From contig JADKDR010000001.1 in the NCBI GenBank assembly GCA_016714535.1, positions 62,001 through 126,000 of the forward strand: a DNA stretch of 64,000 nt. Direction: 5' to 3'. Position 1 is the first letter of the stretch; every line of letters begins with the position of its first letter. Under the pieces are notes generated by a model. That model saw only the letters and a list, made by a program, of their open reading frames with translations. It had not been told where the DNA came from and searched no databases. Source of the stretch: Bacteroidota bacterium (GTDB taxonomy: Bacteria; Bacteroidota; Bacteroidia; AKYH767-A; OLB10). The position numbers and the translations under genes were made by a program. Shown piece by piece: positions 46,605 through 55,572 of the stretch.

Positions 46605-47021
46605 TTAGAAACGCTCAAAGCGGCTGAAGAAGAAACCACCTTCGATAGCTGCGTTTTCGTTGCTGTCGCTACCATGTACCGCATTGGCCTCAATAGACTT
46701 AGCGTATAAATTACGAATGGTGCCTAGTTCAGCTTTGGCAGGGTCGGTAGCACCTATCAGCTTTCTAAAATCTTCAACGGCATTATCTTTTTGCAAAATG
46801 GCCGCTACTATAGGCCCTGACGACATGTAGGCAACAAGGTCTTTATAAAATGGACGCTCCTTGTGAACTTCATAAAACTGCCCGGCACGCTCTGGTGTGA
46901 GTTGCGTGTACTTCATGGCTACAATGCGAAAACCGGCTTTTACAATGTGATCGATAATTGCTCCTGTGTATCCGTTTGCAATGGCATCCGGCTTGAGCAT
47001 GGTAAATGTGATGTTACTCAT
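46605..47021 (-). CDS. ndk: Nucleoside diphosphate kinase
   Basis: The 138-residue enzyme transfers the gamma phosphate between nucleoside triphosphates and diphosphates. TFTMLKPDAIANGYTG (residues 5-20) and SIEANAVHGSDSNENA, with the catalytic His, are the family signatures. The length is normal. A TAnnTTTG element (47068-47075) lies 46 bases upstream. It diverges from the GDPD gene. Confidence 0.97.
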   Translation of the reverse strand: MSNITFTMLKPDAIANGYTGAIIDHIVKAGFRIVAMKYTQLTPERAGQFYEVHKERPFYKDLVAYMSSGPIVAAILQKDNAVEDFRKLIGATDPAKAELGTIRNLYAKSIEANAVHGSDSNENAAIEGGFFFSRFERF

Positions 47022-47067
47022 TTTGCTTTATTATTTATTTGATAAATTTTTTATTTTTTTGAGGGCG

Positions 47068-47075
47068 CAAAGGTA
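47068..47075 (-). promoter_or_regulatory. Bacteroidota -7 promoter element of ndk (TACCTTTG)
   Basis: The minus strand reads TACCTTTG 46 bases upstream of the ndk start. Confidence 0.5.
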
Positions 47076-47101
47076 GAACAATCATCAAATTCAGAAAAAA
47101 A

Positions 47102-47977
47102 ATGCAAAAAGAAATTTCGGCAATAAGCCATATACGTCAGCTTATGCATGCGGCAAAGGGCAACTGCCTGGTGCATGGACATCGCGGGGCACGGGGGCAT
47201 TTGCCAGAAAACACCATTCCATCGTTACTAAAAGCCATACAACTTGGAGCACCTTGCCTCGAGGTAGATGTGGTACTTAGCATGGATAAACAGGTCGTTA
47301 TTTCGCACGAACCATGGATGCATCATGCTATCAGCTTGCAACCAACTGAAGAACTTATAACAGAATCGATTGAAAAAGATTTTAATCTTTTTAAAATGAC
47401 CTATACCGAGATTAAAAAATTTGATTGCGGAAGTTTGGGAAATCCAAGATTCCCCTTACAACAAAAAATGAAAGCCTATAAACCACTTCTAAGCGAGACG
47501 ATAGATGCTTGCGATGCCTATGCGCGAGCGCACAATTTGGCTCTGCCTGTTTACACCATCGAAGCCAAAAGCTTACCTGAGTGGGAACACATTTTTCATC
47601 CACCCGTAAATGAATTTGCTGAAGAAGTGTACAAGGTATGTGAACAAAAAGCAGTATTGCATCGTACCATTTTTCAGTCATTTGATGCACGCGTTATTTT
47701 TTATTTAGAACAAAAAAAGCAATCGCTTTACCTTGCCTATTTGCTTGATAAAAAAGTAACGATTGAAGAAACATTGGAACAAAATAAAATAAACCCCGTT
47801 GCCATTAGTATTTGGCATAAATTACTTGATGAAAAGTTCCGAGATGAAATTCGCAATTGCAATTTAGATTTGCTATGCTGGACTGTAAACGAACCGGAAG
47901 ATATACACCGTGTAATGAACTTAAAAGTAGATGGGATTATAAGTGACTATCCTGAACGTCCGCTTGCATTATTTTAA
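47102..47977 (+). CDS. Glycerophosphodiester phosphodiesterase
   Basis: The 291-residue protein has the GDPD motif VHGHRGARGHLPENTIPS (residues 24-41; catalytic His and Arg, substrate Glu and Asn), CLEVDVVLSMDKQVVISHEP (Mg ligands and second His), YTIEAKS and a C-terminal CWTVNEPEDIHRVMNLKVDG. It releases glycerol 3-phosphate from glycerophosphodiesters. No signal peptide is visible, so it is probably cytoplasmic. The start codon lies in the short divergent spacer with ndk. Confidence 0.94.
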   Translation: MQKEISAISHIRQLMHAAKGNCLVHGHRGARGHLPENTIPSLLKAIQLGAPCLEVDVVLSMDKQVVISHEPWMHHAISLQPTEELITESIEKDFNLFKMTYTEIKKFDCGSLGNPRFPLQQKMKAYKPLLSETIDACDAYARAHNLALPVYTIEAKSLPEWEHIFHPPVNEFAEEVYKVCEQKAVLHRTIFQSFDARVIFYLEQKKQSLYLAYLLDKKVTIEETLEQNKINPVAISIWHKLLDEKFRDEIRNCNLDLLCWTVNEPEDIHRVMNLKVDGIISDYPERPLALF

Positions 47978-48461
47978 AATCAAAATGATTTTAAAACCTT
48001 GATAGTCTATTCAATGAAACTTGCTAATTAGTGCTTGCTTAATTATATCCAAATTTACTAAAATGAATAATTAGACAATGCAAAGAAAAAATAATTACGC
48101 GTAAAGCTTTTCAACGCATCAAGACCAGCGCAAGAACTTTCTTAACATCTCACCTTGTAATTATTATTAACTATGATTAAGAAGACTAATCCTTTGTTAT
48201 TAGCGAGGTAATATTGCATAACAAACTACACGGATTTTCAAAAGTTTTCTAAATGGATTTTAACATGTAACACATTCGAAGAAAACGTTTTAGCTTCTTT
48301 GGAGCTATGCTATTTTAAAGTAATAGTATAAGCCCTAACGGTGCAATAGACTAATGCTAAATTAAGAGTAAGAATAAAAAGATTCAGCGTGATGACAGGT
48401 TAATACATATGCAAAAAATAAAAAAAATAAAGCACGAACTACAGTTAAGACAACAAAATAA
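47978..48461. other. AT-rich gene-free stretch
   Basis: About 480 bases with no convincing gene, RNA gene or repeat. Confidence 0.5.
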
Positions 48462-49598
48462 TCATGTAATAGTATTTTGATTTTTCTCCAATGCTAGCAA
48501 AAAGAGAAACCAAAATAAACCAAGGGCTATAACTGTATTGAGATAATTAATCCTTGGCATTACCAATATAGCTGGCATGCTTGCGAAAAAAATTGAAAGC
48601 GCAAAAGGCCAAAACAACGTCTCTTGAAATGCATACTTCCATAATTTTAAGGTGGTAACATTCAGTAATAAGGATAGCAATATTAGCACCCACAGAGCTT
48701 TATATATATAAACTTTTGCAATGAATAAAAAATCACTTTTCAGAATTTGAAAATAATGCTCTTTCAAACATGCTTCATATACTTTGCCACAAAACTGAAC
48801 TCCGGGGTGTTCCTTTTCGACAAGATTTTTAGCTACATTATCATCGTAACTGATACCATATTTATTGTCAATAAATCCCAAACCGATATACGTTGAATGC
48901 CAAAATGGGTGCCCAATTTGATTGTCAACCATAAGATTTGAGTTGGCTTCCAAATAGGTATTTCGTTCTTCGGACAGGTATTTAAAATGCAAGTTGCTAA
49001 TTAAAATAGCGATCAGGATAAAAAATGGAATTTGCGATTTTTTAAATAATGGCTTTAAATAAAAGGCAGAATAGACTACGATGAAAATAAAGTAAACCGT
49101 TCCAGCATGCGATCGAAACTGATTAAGATAAGCTGCATAAAAAACACAACAAAAAATAATCAACCATTTATAAATACTCTTCTGCTGCAATACCGCAACA
49201 GAAAAAGGTATTAATGCAACCGCAGCAAAATTGAAAACATATACATCGGACTTAATAAGGTTTAGCAAAAACAACGCAAGTGTAACTGGCAACACAAAGA
49301 TGGAGTTGCATAATTTTTTACAACCATAATAAAACATAATGGCTGCAAGAACTGCTGCAAATGCAAGCGATAGCCGAGCTGCGAATACTACATCAGTGTG
49401 TAACAGGTTTGCGATTTTTGGGAATAACCAATATATGCCGGGATCATCAAAGGTTCCAAGAATATTAAATTGGCCTTGCTTGGTAATTCCAACCAACGCT
49501 GTATTTGTTGAATCTAATCCCCGATGCGCCTCTTCAAGATTGGATAATCTTGTTGGCATCATTCCCAAAATAAAATCGCTATTGGACGTAACCTTCAT
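48462..49598 (-). CDS. Polytopic membrane protein, glycosyltransferase-like
   Basis: The 378-residue protein has about nine hydrophobic segments separated by short loops, and a larger extracytoplasmic loop (RNTYLEANSNLMVDNQIGHP ... CGKVYEACLKEHY). Near the N-terminus LDSTNTALVGITKQGQFNIL and GTFDDPGIYWLFPKIA form a conserved-looking soluble patch. The architecture recalls GT-C-type or O-antigen-type membrane enzymes, but I cannot assign a family. It starts five bases after the methyltransferase gene, so the two form an operon, possibly for an envelope glycan or lipid. Confidence 0.5.
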   Translation of the reverse strand: MKVTSNSDFILGMMPTRLSNLEEAHRGLDSTNTALVGITKQGQFNILGTFDDPGIYWLFPKIANLLHTDVVFAARLSLAFAAVLAAIMFYYGCKKLCNSIFVLPVTLALFLLNLIKSDVYVFNFAAVALIPFSVAVLQQKSIYKWLIIFCCVFYAAYLNQFRSHAGTVYFIFIVVYSAFYLKPLFKKSQIPFFILIAILISNLHFKYLSEERNTYLEANSNLMVDNQIGHPFWHSTYIGLGFIDNKYGISYDDNVAKNLVEKEHPGVQFCGKVYEACLKEHYFQILKSDFLFIAKVYIYKALWVLILLSLLLNVTTLKLWKYAFQETLFWPFALSIFFASMPAILVMPRINYLNTVIALGLFWFLFLLALEKNQNTIT

Positions 49599-49603
49599 GG
49601 CAG

Positions 49604-50311
49604 CTATTTGATAGCGTGTGCATAATACTGAGCTCCAAGCGGTAGCTTACTCATATACTTTTCAAGTGGAACAAATAAACGTAATAAACCCGGGAAAAAT
49701 AAAGTGAACTTAATTTTCAAATTTTGAAAGCCTGCTTTGTGCAAAATTTTTCTGGTATAATCGGGAGTCAACAAACGCGCATTAATATCAAATTCGCAAT
49801 CGCGTACAGATTTTCGGGTAAGCGGATTAGCAGGGTTATGCTCAAAAATAAACAAGTGTCCACCTATTTTAAGCTGCTCCATCAATTGATTTAAAACACT
49901 TTTGTGCAAATCAAAATCGATATGATGAAAAACATTTGCTACGAGAATAATGTCAGACTTAGTTTGAAGGTCTATCTTTTTTCCATCATAATTTGCAAAA
50001 CTAATGCGGTCGCTTAGTTCATGATGTTTAGCTTGCGCATACTCAACAGACTTATGACTAAGGTCGATTCCGGTAATCGTTGCATTCTTAAAATATTTGT
50101 AAAAAAACGGCTCGCTTTTCCCTGTGCCGCAACCAAAATTTAAAATTGAAATTTGCTCCATCACCAAATTCGGCAATTCGTTTGCTATGGCCTTTATTTT
50201 ATACTCGTCAAAATAGTGCGTAGGAAAACCAGAAAAGCCGGTACTCTTTACCCGCATTCTTTCGTAGTGCGCTACATATTTATCAAACTCTGCTTCTTCA
50301 AACTCATTCAT
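49604..50311 (-). CDS. Class I SAM-dependent methyltransferase
   Basis: The 235-residue protein begins MNEFEEAEFDKYVAHYERM. ISILNFGCGTGKSEPFFYKY (motif I), ATITGIDLSHKSVEYAQAKH (motif II) and IILVANVFHHIDFDLHKSVL followed by LKIGGHLFIFEHNP (motif III region) place it among type-11/12 methyltransferases. The C-terminus ends with a hydrophobic FTLFFPGLLRLFVPLEKY. The substrate is unknown. ATG 50311 is used instead of a TTG at 50332. It is co-transcribed with the downstream membrane protein. Confidence 0.85.
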   Translation of the reverse strand: MNEFEEAEFDKYVAHYERMRVKSTGFSGFPTHYFDEYKIKAIANELPNLVMEQISILNFGCGTGKSEPFFYKYFKNATITGIDLSHKSVEYAQAKHHELSDRISFANYDGKKIDLQTKSDIILVANVFHHIDFDLHKSVLNQLMEQLKIGGHLFIFEHNPANPLTRKSVRDCEFDINARLLTPDYTRKILHKAGFQNLKIKFTLFFPGLLRLFVPLEKYMSKLPLGAQYYAHAIK

Positions 50312-50417
50312 AAAAGCCCATTTTGGCTGCAATAGTAAAAATATTTTAGTAATCGTTTTAAAAAGCTCGGTTGTGTAGCTTTAATTTAGCAATACCTGTA
50401 CTACAACTTTATTCCGC

Positions 50418-51686
50418 TCAATGATCGTTCAGCTTCATACCCCTGCGCTGAAACTCAGGCCAATTGAGGTATTCGGGGGCTACTCTTTGCTCAACCATGG
50501 TAATGCAGTTGTCAACAGGGCATACTAATTTGCAAAGGTTACAACCCACACATTCAGGTTCTTTAATAGTATAGGTGTTGTAGGGCATTCCTTTTTCAAT
50601 TTGAATACTTTGGTGGCTCGCATCTTCGCAAGCGATATAACAAAGCCCACAATGAATGCATTTGTCTTGATCAATGTTTGCCACTATGTGAAAATTAAGG
50701 TCAAGTTTTTCCCAATCGGTTACTTTTTTTACAGAAAGGCCAACTACATCATCTATTTTCTTCAACCCTTTTTCGTCCATCCAGTTGCTCAATCCGGAAT
50801 TGAAGTCATCAATAATGCGAAATCCGTGTTTCATAGCAGCCGTGCACACTTGTAAGTTGCTTGCTCCGAGCAACAAAAATTCGGCAGCATCTTGCCATGT
50901 GCTAATGCCACCAATGCCAGAAATAGGAATATTTTTAAATACGGGATTCTTACTCAACGAGTGCAGCATCTTCAAAGCAATTGGTTTAACTGCCGGCCCG
51001 CAATAACCACCGTATGCCGATTGCCCGCCAACATTGGGGCGTACGTCAAATGTTTCAAGATCAACTCCTGTAATACTTTGTATCGTATTTATTAGTGATA
51101 GTCCGTTAGTTCCGGCTTCAACTACTGCGCGTGCCGCAGGCACTACGCTATGTACATTGGGTGTAAGTTTGGTTATTACAGGTATGGTAGCTTTTTCCAT
51201 TACCCACTCAACTACCATGCGCGCTATTTCAGGGTCTTGACCTACCGAAGCACCCATGCCGCGCTCGGTCATACCATGTGGGCAACCAAAATTTAATTCT
51301 ATACCATGAGCACCTGTTTGTTCAGTTTGATCAATGAGGTTGTGCCAACTCTCGCGGTCGTTATCGGCCATGAGTGATACCACCATGGCGCGGTCAGGAA
51401 ATTCGCGAATACATTCGCGAATCTCGCGCAGGTTAACATCAAGTGGGCGGTCGCTAATCAACTCAATGTTGTTAAAGCCCATTATGCGCTTGTTGCCATA
51501 GTTAACAGCTGAGTAACGTGACGATACATTTTTTACCTGAGAGCCGAGCGTTTTCCATACCACACCTCCCCAGCCTGCTTCAAAGGCACCGAGTACATTT
51601 AACTTCTTGTCGGTAGGCGGTGCGCTTGCCAACCAAAAGGGGTTTGGTGATTTTATCCCCAAAAACGATGATGAAAGATTTGCCAT
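50418..51686 (-). CDS. preA: NAD-dependent dihydropyrimidine dehydrogenase subunit PreA
   Basis: The 422-residue protein has a dihydroorotate-dehydrogenase-like FMN barrel (PFWLASAPPTDKK; ELNFGCPHGMTERGMGASVG; VITKLTPNVHSVVPAA; SGIGGISTWQDAAEFLLLGA). A C-terminal pair of 4Fe-4S motifs follows, CIHCGLCYIAC and CVGCNLCKLVC. With PreT it reduces uracil or thymine to the dihydro form. At the place of the catalytic Cys of mammalian DPD (GLACGQ) it has GASVGQ, so Ser or another residue must serve. ATG 51686 is used; an ATG at 51707 is also in frame. preT lies 99 bases upstream on the same strand. Confidence 0.93.
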   Translation of the reverse strand: MANLSSSFLGIKSPNPFWLASAPPTDKKLNVLGAFEAGWGGVVWKTLGSQVKNVSSRYSAVNYGNKRIMGFNNIELISDRPLDVNLREIRECIREFPDRAMVVSLMADNDRESWHNLIDQTEQTGAHGIELNFGCPHGMTERGMGASVGQDPEIARMVVEWVMEKATIPVITKLTPNVHSVVPAARAVVEAGTNGLSLINTIQSITGVDLETFDVRPNVGGQSAYGGYCGPAVKPIALKMLHSLSKNPVFKNIPISGIGGISTWQDAAEFLLLGASNLQVCTAAMKHGFRIIDDFNSGLSNWMDEKGLKKIDDVVGLSVKKVTDWEKLDLNFHIVANIDQDKCIHCGLCYIACEDASHQSIQIEKGMPYNTYTIKEPECVGCNLCKLVCPVDNCITMVEQRVAPEYLNWPEFQRRGMKLNDH

Positions 51687-51785
51687 AGTATTTTTATATA
51701 CATACACCGTATACGATGCATCTTGCTTTTGTTTTGTTAAGTAACTTTATACTTTTTTGTAACCGAAAAAAAATGCTTGTAATTA

Positions 51786-53138
51786 TTACGATATACTTTC
51801 GAGATAGGCTATAATTCCTGCTGCCCCCACCTTGCCTGCCTGCACTGCATCTACCACCTCGCGTCCGCCATTCACAATATCGCCACCGGCAAATACACCT
51901 TTTAAATTAGTGCTGCCATCGGCATTAATCTTTACCTTGCCTTGATCGTTTGTAAGGGCCATTCCATTTATCAATTCTTCGAAAGGCATTTGGCCTGCCG
52001 CCTTTATTACCATATCGGTGGGTAAGGTAAATGTTTGGCCCGTGCCTATTGGCGCGCGTCTTCCTTTGGCATCAGGCTCTCCCAATTCCATTTTTTCAAA
52101 AATCATTTTGCGCACTTTGCTTGTGCCAATTATTTCCTTTGGTGCAGCCAGGTAAACAATATTGCATCCATCTAAACGTGCAAGGTCGAGTTCTTCCTGT
52201 GTGCATGGCTTCTCGCTCTCCGTTCTGCGATAAACAATTGTTACATTCTTTGCACCCAATCTTTTTGATTGTGTTGCTGCATCTATAGCTGTCATTCCGA
52301 GGCCTATCACAATTACATTTTCGCCTACGGCAATTTTTTCAAAGTTTTTAGTACGCAAGCCATAAATAAAACTTATAGCATCCACTACACCTTTCAAATT
52401 TTCGCCCGGAATGTTAAGCGCTCGCGCTACACCCACGCCAAAAGCACAAAACACAGCCTCGTATTCTTGTTGCAATTGCAACAAGGTAATATCGCAGCCT
52501 AAAGCCATATTGTACTTAATGGTAATGCCGCCAATAGATAAAATGTATTTGACTTCATCGGCACAAAATTGTGGTGTTACTTTGTAAGCAGCCACCCCGT
52601 AAGTCATAAGGCCTCCACCTTTACTTTCTTTTTCATATATAGTAACCGATACACCCTCACGTGCCAATGCATGCGCGCATGCTAAACCGGCAGGACCGGC
52701 ACCAACTATGGCCACTTGCTTGCCTACAAGTTTTCCATTTTTTGCTCTCTCAAAAAGTTTCCATTTTTTTTGAATGGCTTGTTCGGTAGCGTATCGTTGC
52801 AGACGCGCTATCTGTATGGGCTGCTCATGCATCAGGTTATATACGCATGCACCTTCGCATAGTTTTTCTACAGGGCAAACTCGGCTACATCCTGCCCCAA
52901 GTATATTACTATCAAAAATAGTTGCAGCGCTTCCTTTTATATTTTCGGTAGCAATCTGTTTTATAAACATAGGCACATCAATGCTTGTTGGGCACAACTT
53001 GGTGCATGGCGCATCGTAACAAAACAAACATCGGTTGGCCTCTACCAGGGCACCATCCAATGTATCAAAAGGGGGATGCACATCACTGAAATTTTTCTGC
53101 AACTCTTCGGCACTTAATCGCTTATTTTTAATAGCCAT
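51786..53138 (-). CDS. preT: NAD-dependent dihydropyrimidine dehydrogenase subunit PreT
   Basis: The 450-residue protein has an N-terminal Fe-S domain with Cys clusters (CLFCYDAPCTKLCP and GAGCSRVCPVEKLCEGACV). An FAD-binding motif (QVAIVGAGPAGLACAHALA, about 143-161), a NAD(P)H-binding motif (NVIVIGLGMTAIDAATQSKR) and a C-terminal GVFAGGDIVNGGREVVDAVQ follow. It passes electrons from NADH through FAD and Fe-S to PreA. The glutamate-synthase small subunit is the nearest alternative, but adjacency to preA settles it. The length is normal. The amidohydrolase gene lies 81 bases upstream on the same strand. Confidence 0.93.
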   Translation of the reverse strand: MAIKNKRLSAEELQKNFSDVHPPFDTLDGALVEANRCLFCYDAPCTKLCPTSIDVPMFIKQIATENIKGSAATIFDSNILGAGCSRVCPVEKLCEGACVYNLMHEQPIQIARLQRYATEQAIQKKWKLFERAKNGKLVGKQVAIVGAGPAGLACAHALAREGVSVTIYEKESKGGGLMTYGVAAYKVTPQFCADEVKYILSIGGITIKYNMALGCDITLLQLQQEYEAVFCAFGVGVARALNIPGENLKGVVDAISFIYGLRTKNFEKIAVGENVIVIGLGMTAIDAATQSKRLGAKNVTIVYRRTESEKPCTQEELDLARLDGCNIVYLAAPKEIIGTSKVRKMIFEKMELGEPDAKGRRAPIGTGQTFTLPTDMVIKAAGQMPFEELINGMALTNDQGKVKINADGSTNLKGVFAGGDIVNGGREVVDAVQAGKVGAAGIIAYLESIS

Positions 53139-53219
53139 ATATTTTATTTTATATAGATTTTGATTTTAATTAAAACACGCATCGCCTTTTTGCTACTTCT
53201 TATGAGTAGAAAAAAGAAA

Positions 53220-54086
53220 CTACAAATCGGTCATGGGTGTATAGGTTTCGGGTCTGCGGTCGCGAAAGAATTGCCAGGTAGCACGAACTTCTTCTATCAG
53301 ATCAAGATCGAAATCTGCTATCAGCAATTCATCTTTATCTTCGGATGCCTGAGCAAATATTTGCCCACGTGGGTCAACAAAATAACTGGTACCATAAAAC
53401 TTTCCAAGATTCCATGGTTTTTCTTCGCCAACTCGATTAATGCATCCCATGTAATAACCATTAGCAACAGCATGTGCAGGTTGTTCTATTTTCCATAAGT
53501 ACTGCGATAAGCCGGCAACAGTAGCCGAAGGATTATAAACGATTTCTGCACCATTCAATCCAAGTATGCGCGCACCTTCGGGAAAGTGACGATCGTAACA
53601 TATATACACACCAACTTTGGCATACCTGGTTTGAAACACAGGGTAGCCGAGGTTTCCTGGCTTGAAGAAAAAATTTTCCCAAAATCCGGAAGTATGTGGA
53701 ATATGATTTTTGCGATACTTACCCAGATAGGTTCCATCGGCATCTATCACAGCTGCAGTGTTATATAATACGCCTGCTTGTTCGCGCTCATATACAGGAA
53801 CAACTATAACCATGTTATACTTTTTTGAATACTGCTGCATTACTTCGGTAGTTGGGCCGGGTACTGTTTCGGCACTTGCATACCACATTTTATCCTGGCC
53901 CTTGCAGAAGTAAGGAGTATTAAAAATTTCCTGAAGACACAGTATCTGCACTCCCTTTTTACCTGCTTCTTCAATATACGGCAGATGTTTGTTCAACATA
54001 GCATCAACAATTTCCTGAACTGTTCCTTCGCCCTCAGTTTTGGGAAGCGACATTTGTATTAATCCTGATTTTATAATGCGTGGCAT
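53220..54086 (-). CDS. Nitrilase-superfamily amidohydrolase, probable beta-ureidopropionase
   Basis: The 288-residue protein shows the Glu-Lys-Cys triad of the nitrilase superfamily: ILCLQEIFNTPYFCKGQD (Glu), LGKYRKNHIPH (Lys) and VGVYICYDRHFPEGARIL (Cys). NGAEIVYNPSATVAGLSQYL, CINRVGEE and FYGTSYFVDPRG match the N-carbamoyl-beta-alanine amidohydrolase pattern. It would release beta-alanine, CO2 and ammonia from the ring-opened dihydropyrimidine. N-carbamoylputrescine amidase is the alternative; the neighbouring preTA genes favour the first. It is the first gene of the preTA transcription direction. Confidence 0.88.
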   Translation of the reverse strand: MPRIIKSGLIQMSLPKTEGEGTVQEIVDAMLNKHLPYIEEAGKKGVQILCLQEIFNTPYFCKGQDKMWYASAETVPGPTTEVMQQYSKKYNMVIVVPVYEREQAGVLYNTAAVIDADGTYLGKYRKNHIPHTSGFWENFFFKPGNLGYPVFQTRYAKVGVYICYDRHFPEGARILGLNGAEIVYNPSATVAGLSQYLWKIEQPAHAVANGYYMGCINRVGEEKPWNLGKFYGTSYFVDPRGQIFAQASEDKDELLIADFDLDLIEEVRATWQFFRDRRPETYTPMTDL

Positions 54087-54436
54087 AGCGATATGTTTTT
54101 TTGTTTGTACGAATATAGGAATTGAATTTAAAATAGCACATACTTGTCGGCTTAAAATTTATATTTAAGAGATTGTTCTATGATTATTGTTTGCTATTAA
54201 AAGGCGATAATGCAATTTTTTTTCGAAGCAAAACTATATGCTACGCTTCAAAGCATGCTGGTAAATCTAAATAGGGGCGGGATAAAAACTAAAGGGGCGG
54301 GATAAAGCCCACCCCTATTTAGCCGGGAAAATACATGCCCATTTATATCCCTAACTTTTTGTAATTGATACTGTTTACCTTATCATGGTATGATCAAGAG
54401 ATAAAAAGATTGTATCGCATTGAAATAGTTTTACTC
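54087..54436. other. Divergent intergenic region upstream of the aro operon
   Basis: About 350 bases without a gene. It contains the GC-rich inverted repeat at 54267-54322 and ends in the -7 element of the DAHP synthase gene. The rest is AT-rich. Confidence 0.55.
54267..54322. repeat. GC-rich inverted repeat with internal direct repeat
   Basis: CTAAATAGGGGCGGG (54267-54281) pairs with CCCACCCCTATTTAG (54308-54322) at 14 of 15 positions. GGGGCGGGATAAA occurs twice (from 54274 and from 54294). Four G tracts lie on one strand. It stands out in AT-rich sequence about 115 bases before the DAHP synthase promoter. It may be an attenuator, a terminator or a regulator-binding site. Confidence 0.65.
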
Positions 54437-54444
54437 TACATTTG
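54437..54444 (+). promoter_or_regulatory. Bacteroidota -7 promoter element of the aro operon (TACATTTG)
   Basis: TACATTTG matches TAnnTTTG and ends only nine bases before ATG 54454, which implies a very short or absent leader. Confidence 0.5.
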
Positions 54445-54453
54445 CAAAAATTA

Positions 54454-55572
54454 ATGACGTTGTCACCACTCGAATTATTTTTTAATCCAGAATCAAATCA
54501 AGCGGCCATAACACCGCGGCCATTTATTATTGCCGGGCCTTGTGGTGCCGAAAGTGAACTGCAGGTGCATGCTACTGTTGATGCCATAAGTCATTTACCT
54601 ATTCACATGGTACGTGCAGGCATATGGAAACCACGCACACGCCCCGATAGTTTTGAAGGCAGAGGCACAGAAGCATTAAGATGGCTTAAAGAAGCTACCA
54701 CAAAATACAACCTGCCTTGCACAGTTGAGGTAGCCACCGCTGCACATGTTGAAGCCGCTGTTATTGCAGGCATTGATGTGCTTTGGATTGGGGCACGCAC
54801 CACGGTAAGCCCTTTCATGATGCAGGATATAGCCGATGCACTTAAAGGAATTGATATTCCGGTAATGGTAAAAAATCCGGTTAATCCGGACCTTGCCCTT
54901 TGGTTAGGTGCTATTGAGCGTTTACAAAAATTGGGAGTGCAAAAAATTGCTGCCATACATCGTGGTTTTTCAAGCTATGAAAATAATATATATCGTAATA
55001 AGCCCAACTGGGAAATTCCAATAGAATTTCGCAGACAAATGAAAAACATTCCAATGATTTGCGACCCCTCGCATATAAGCGGGTCATCATCTAAGGTGGG
55101 CAATGTGGCGCAAACAGCGCTCGACATCAACTATGATGGACTGATGATAGAAACGCATATTGATCCACCAAAAGCATTGAGTGATGCAGCACAACAACTT
55201 ACACCTCGTGAGTTGGAACTATTGCTAGCGAAATTAAAATATCGCGCACCCCAGATTACCGATGTGTTTGAGCTGGCAGAATTGAATCACCTGCGCACGC
55301 TGATTGATACCCTTGATACTGATTTAATTGAAATACTTGCAAAGCGAATGTCTATATCGCGTGAGATTGGCGAATTAAAAAAGAAAAATGACATTGCCAT
55401 TTTTCAACCCGAACGTTGGGATCAAATAGTAAAAACCAGAACAAAACATGGTGTAGAAAAAGAACTCAACCGCGAGTTTCTTTTGAAACTCGTCAACATA
55501 CTGCACGAAGAATCCATTAATAATCAGGCACGCATGATGAATAGTCTTGATCAATTTCAAAAAAAGACATGA
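54454..55572 (+). CDS. Bifunctional DAHP synthase / chorismate mutase
   Basis: The 372-residue protein joins a type I-beta DAHP synthase (about 1-260) to an AroQ chorismate mutase (about 270-360). Synthase motifs are PFIIAGPCGAESELQVHA, VRAGIWKPRTRPDSFEGRG, MVKNPVNPDL and MICDPSHISGSSSKVG (metal and substrate sites). The mutase has LIDTLDTDLIEILAKRMSIS and REIGELKK. It makes the first compound of the shikimate pathway and also converts chorismate to prephenate; the fused mutase may mediate feedback control. The stop TGA overlaps the aroB ATG as ATGA. ATG 54454 is the first ATG after the -7 element. Confidence 0.93.
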   Translation: MTLSPLELFFNPESNQAAITPRPFIIAGPCGAESELQVHATVDAISHLPIHMVRAGIWKPRTRPDSFEGRGTEALRWLKEATTKYNLPCTVEVATAAHVEAAVIAGIDVLWIGARTTVSPFMMQDIADALKGIDIPVMVKNPVNPDLALWLGAIERLQKLGVQKIAAIHRGFSSYENNIYRNKPNWEIPIEFRRQMKNIPMICDPSHISGSSSKVGNVAQTALDINYDGLMIETHIDPPKALSDAAQQLTPRELELLLAKLKYRAPQITDVFELAELNHLRTLIDTLDTDLIEILAKRMSISREIGELKKKNDIAIFQPERWDQIVKTRTKHGVEKELNREFLLKLVNILHEESINNQARMMNSLDQFQKKT

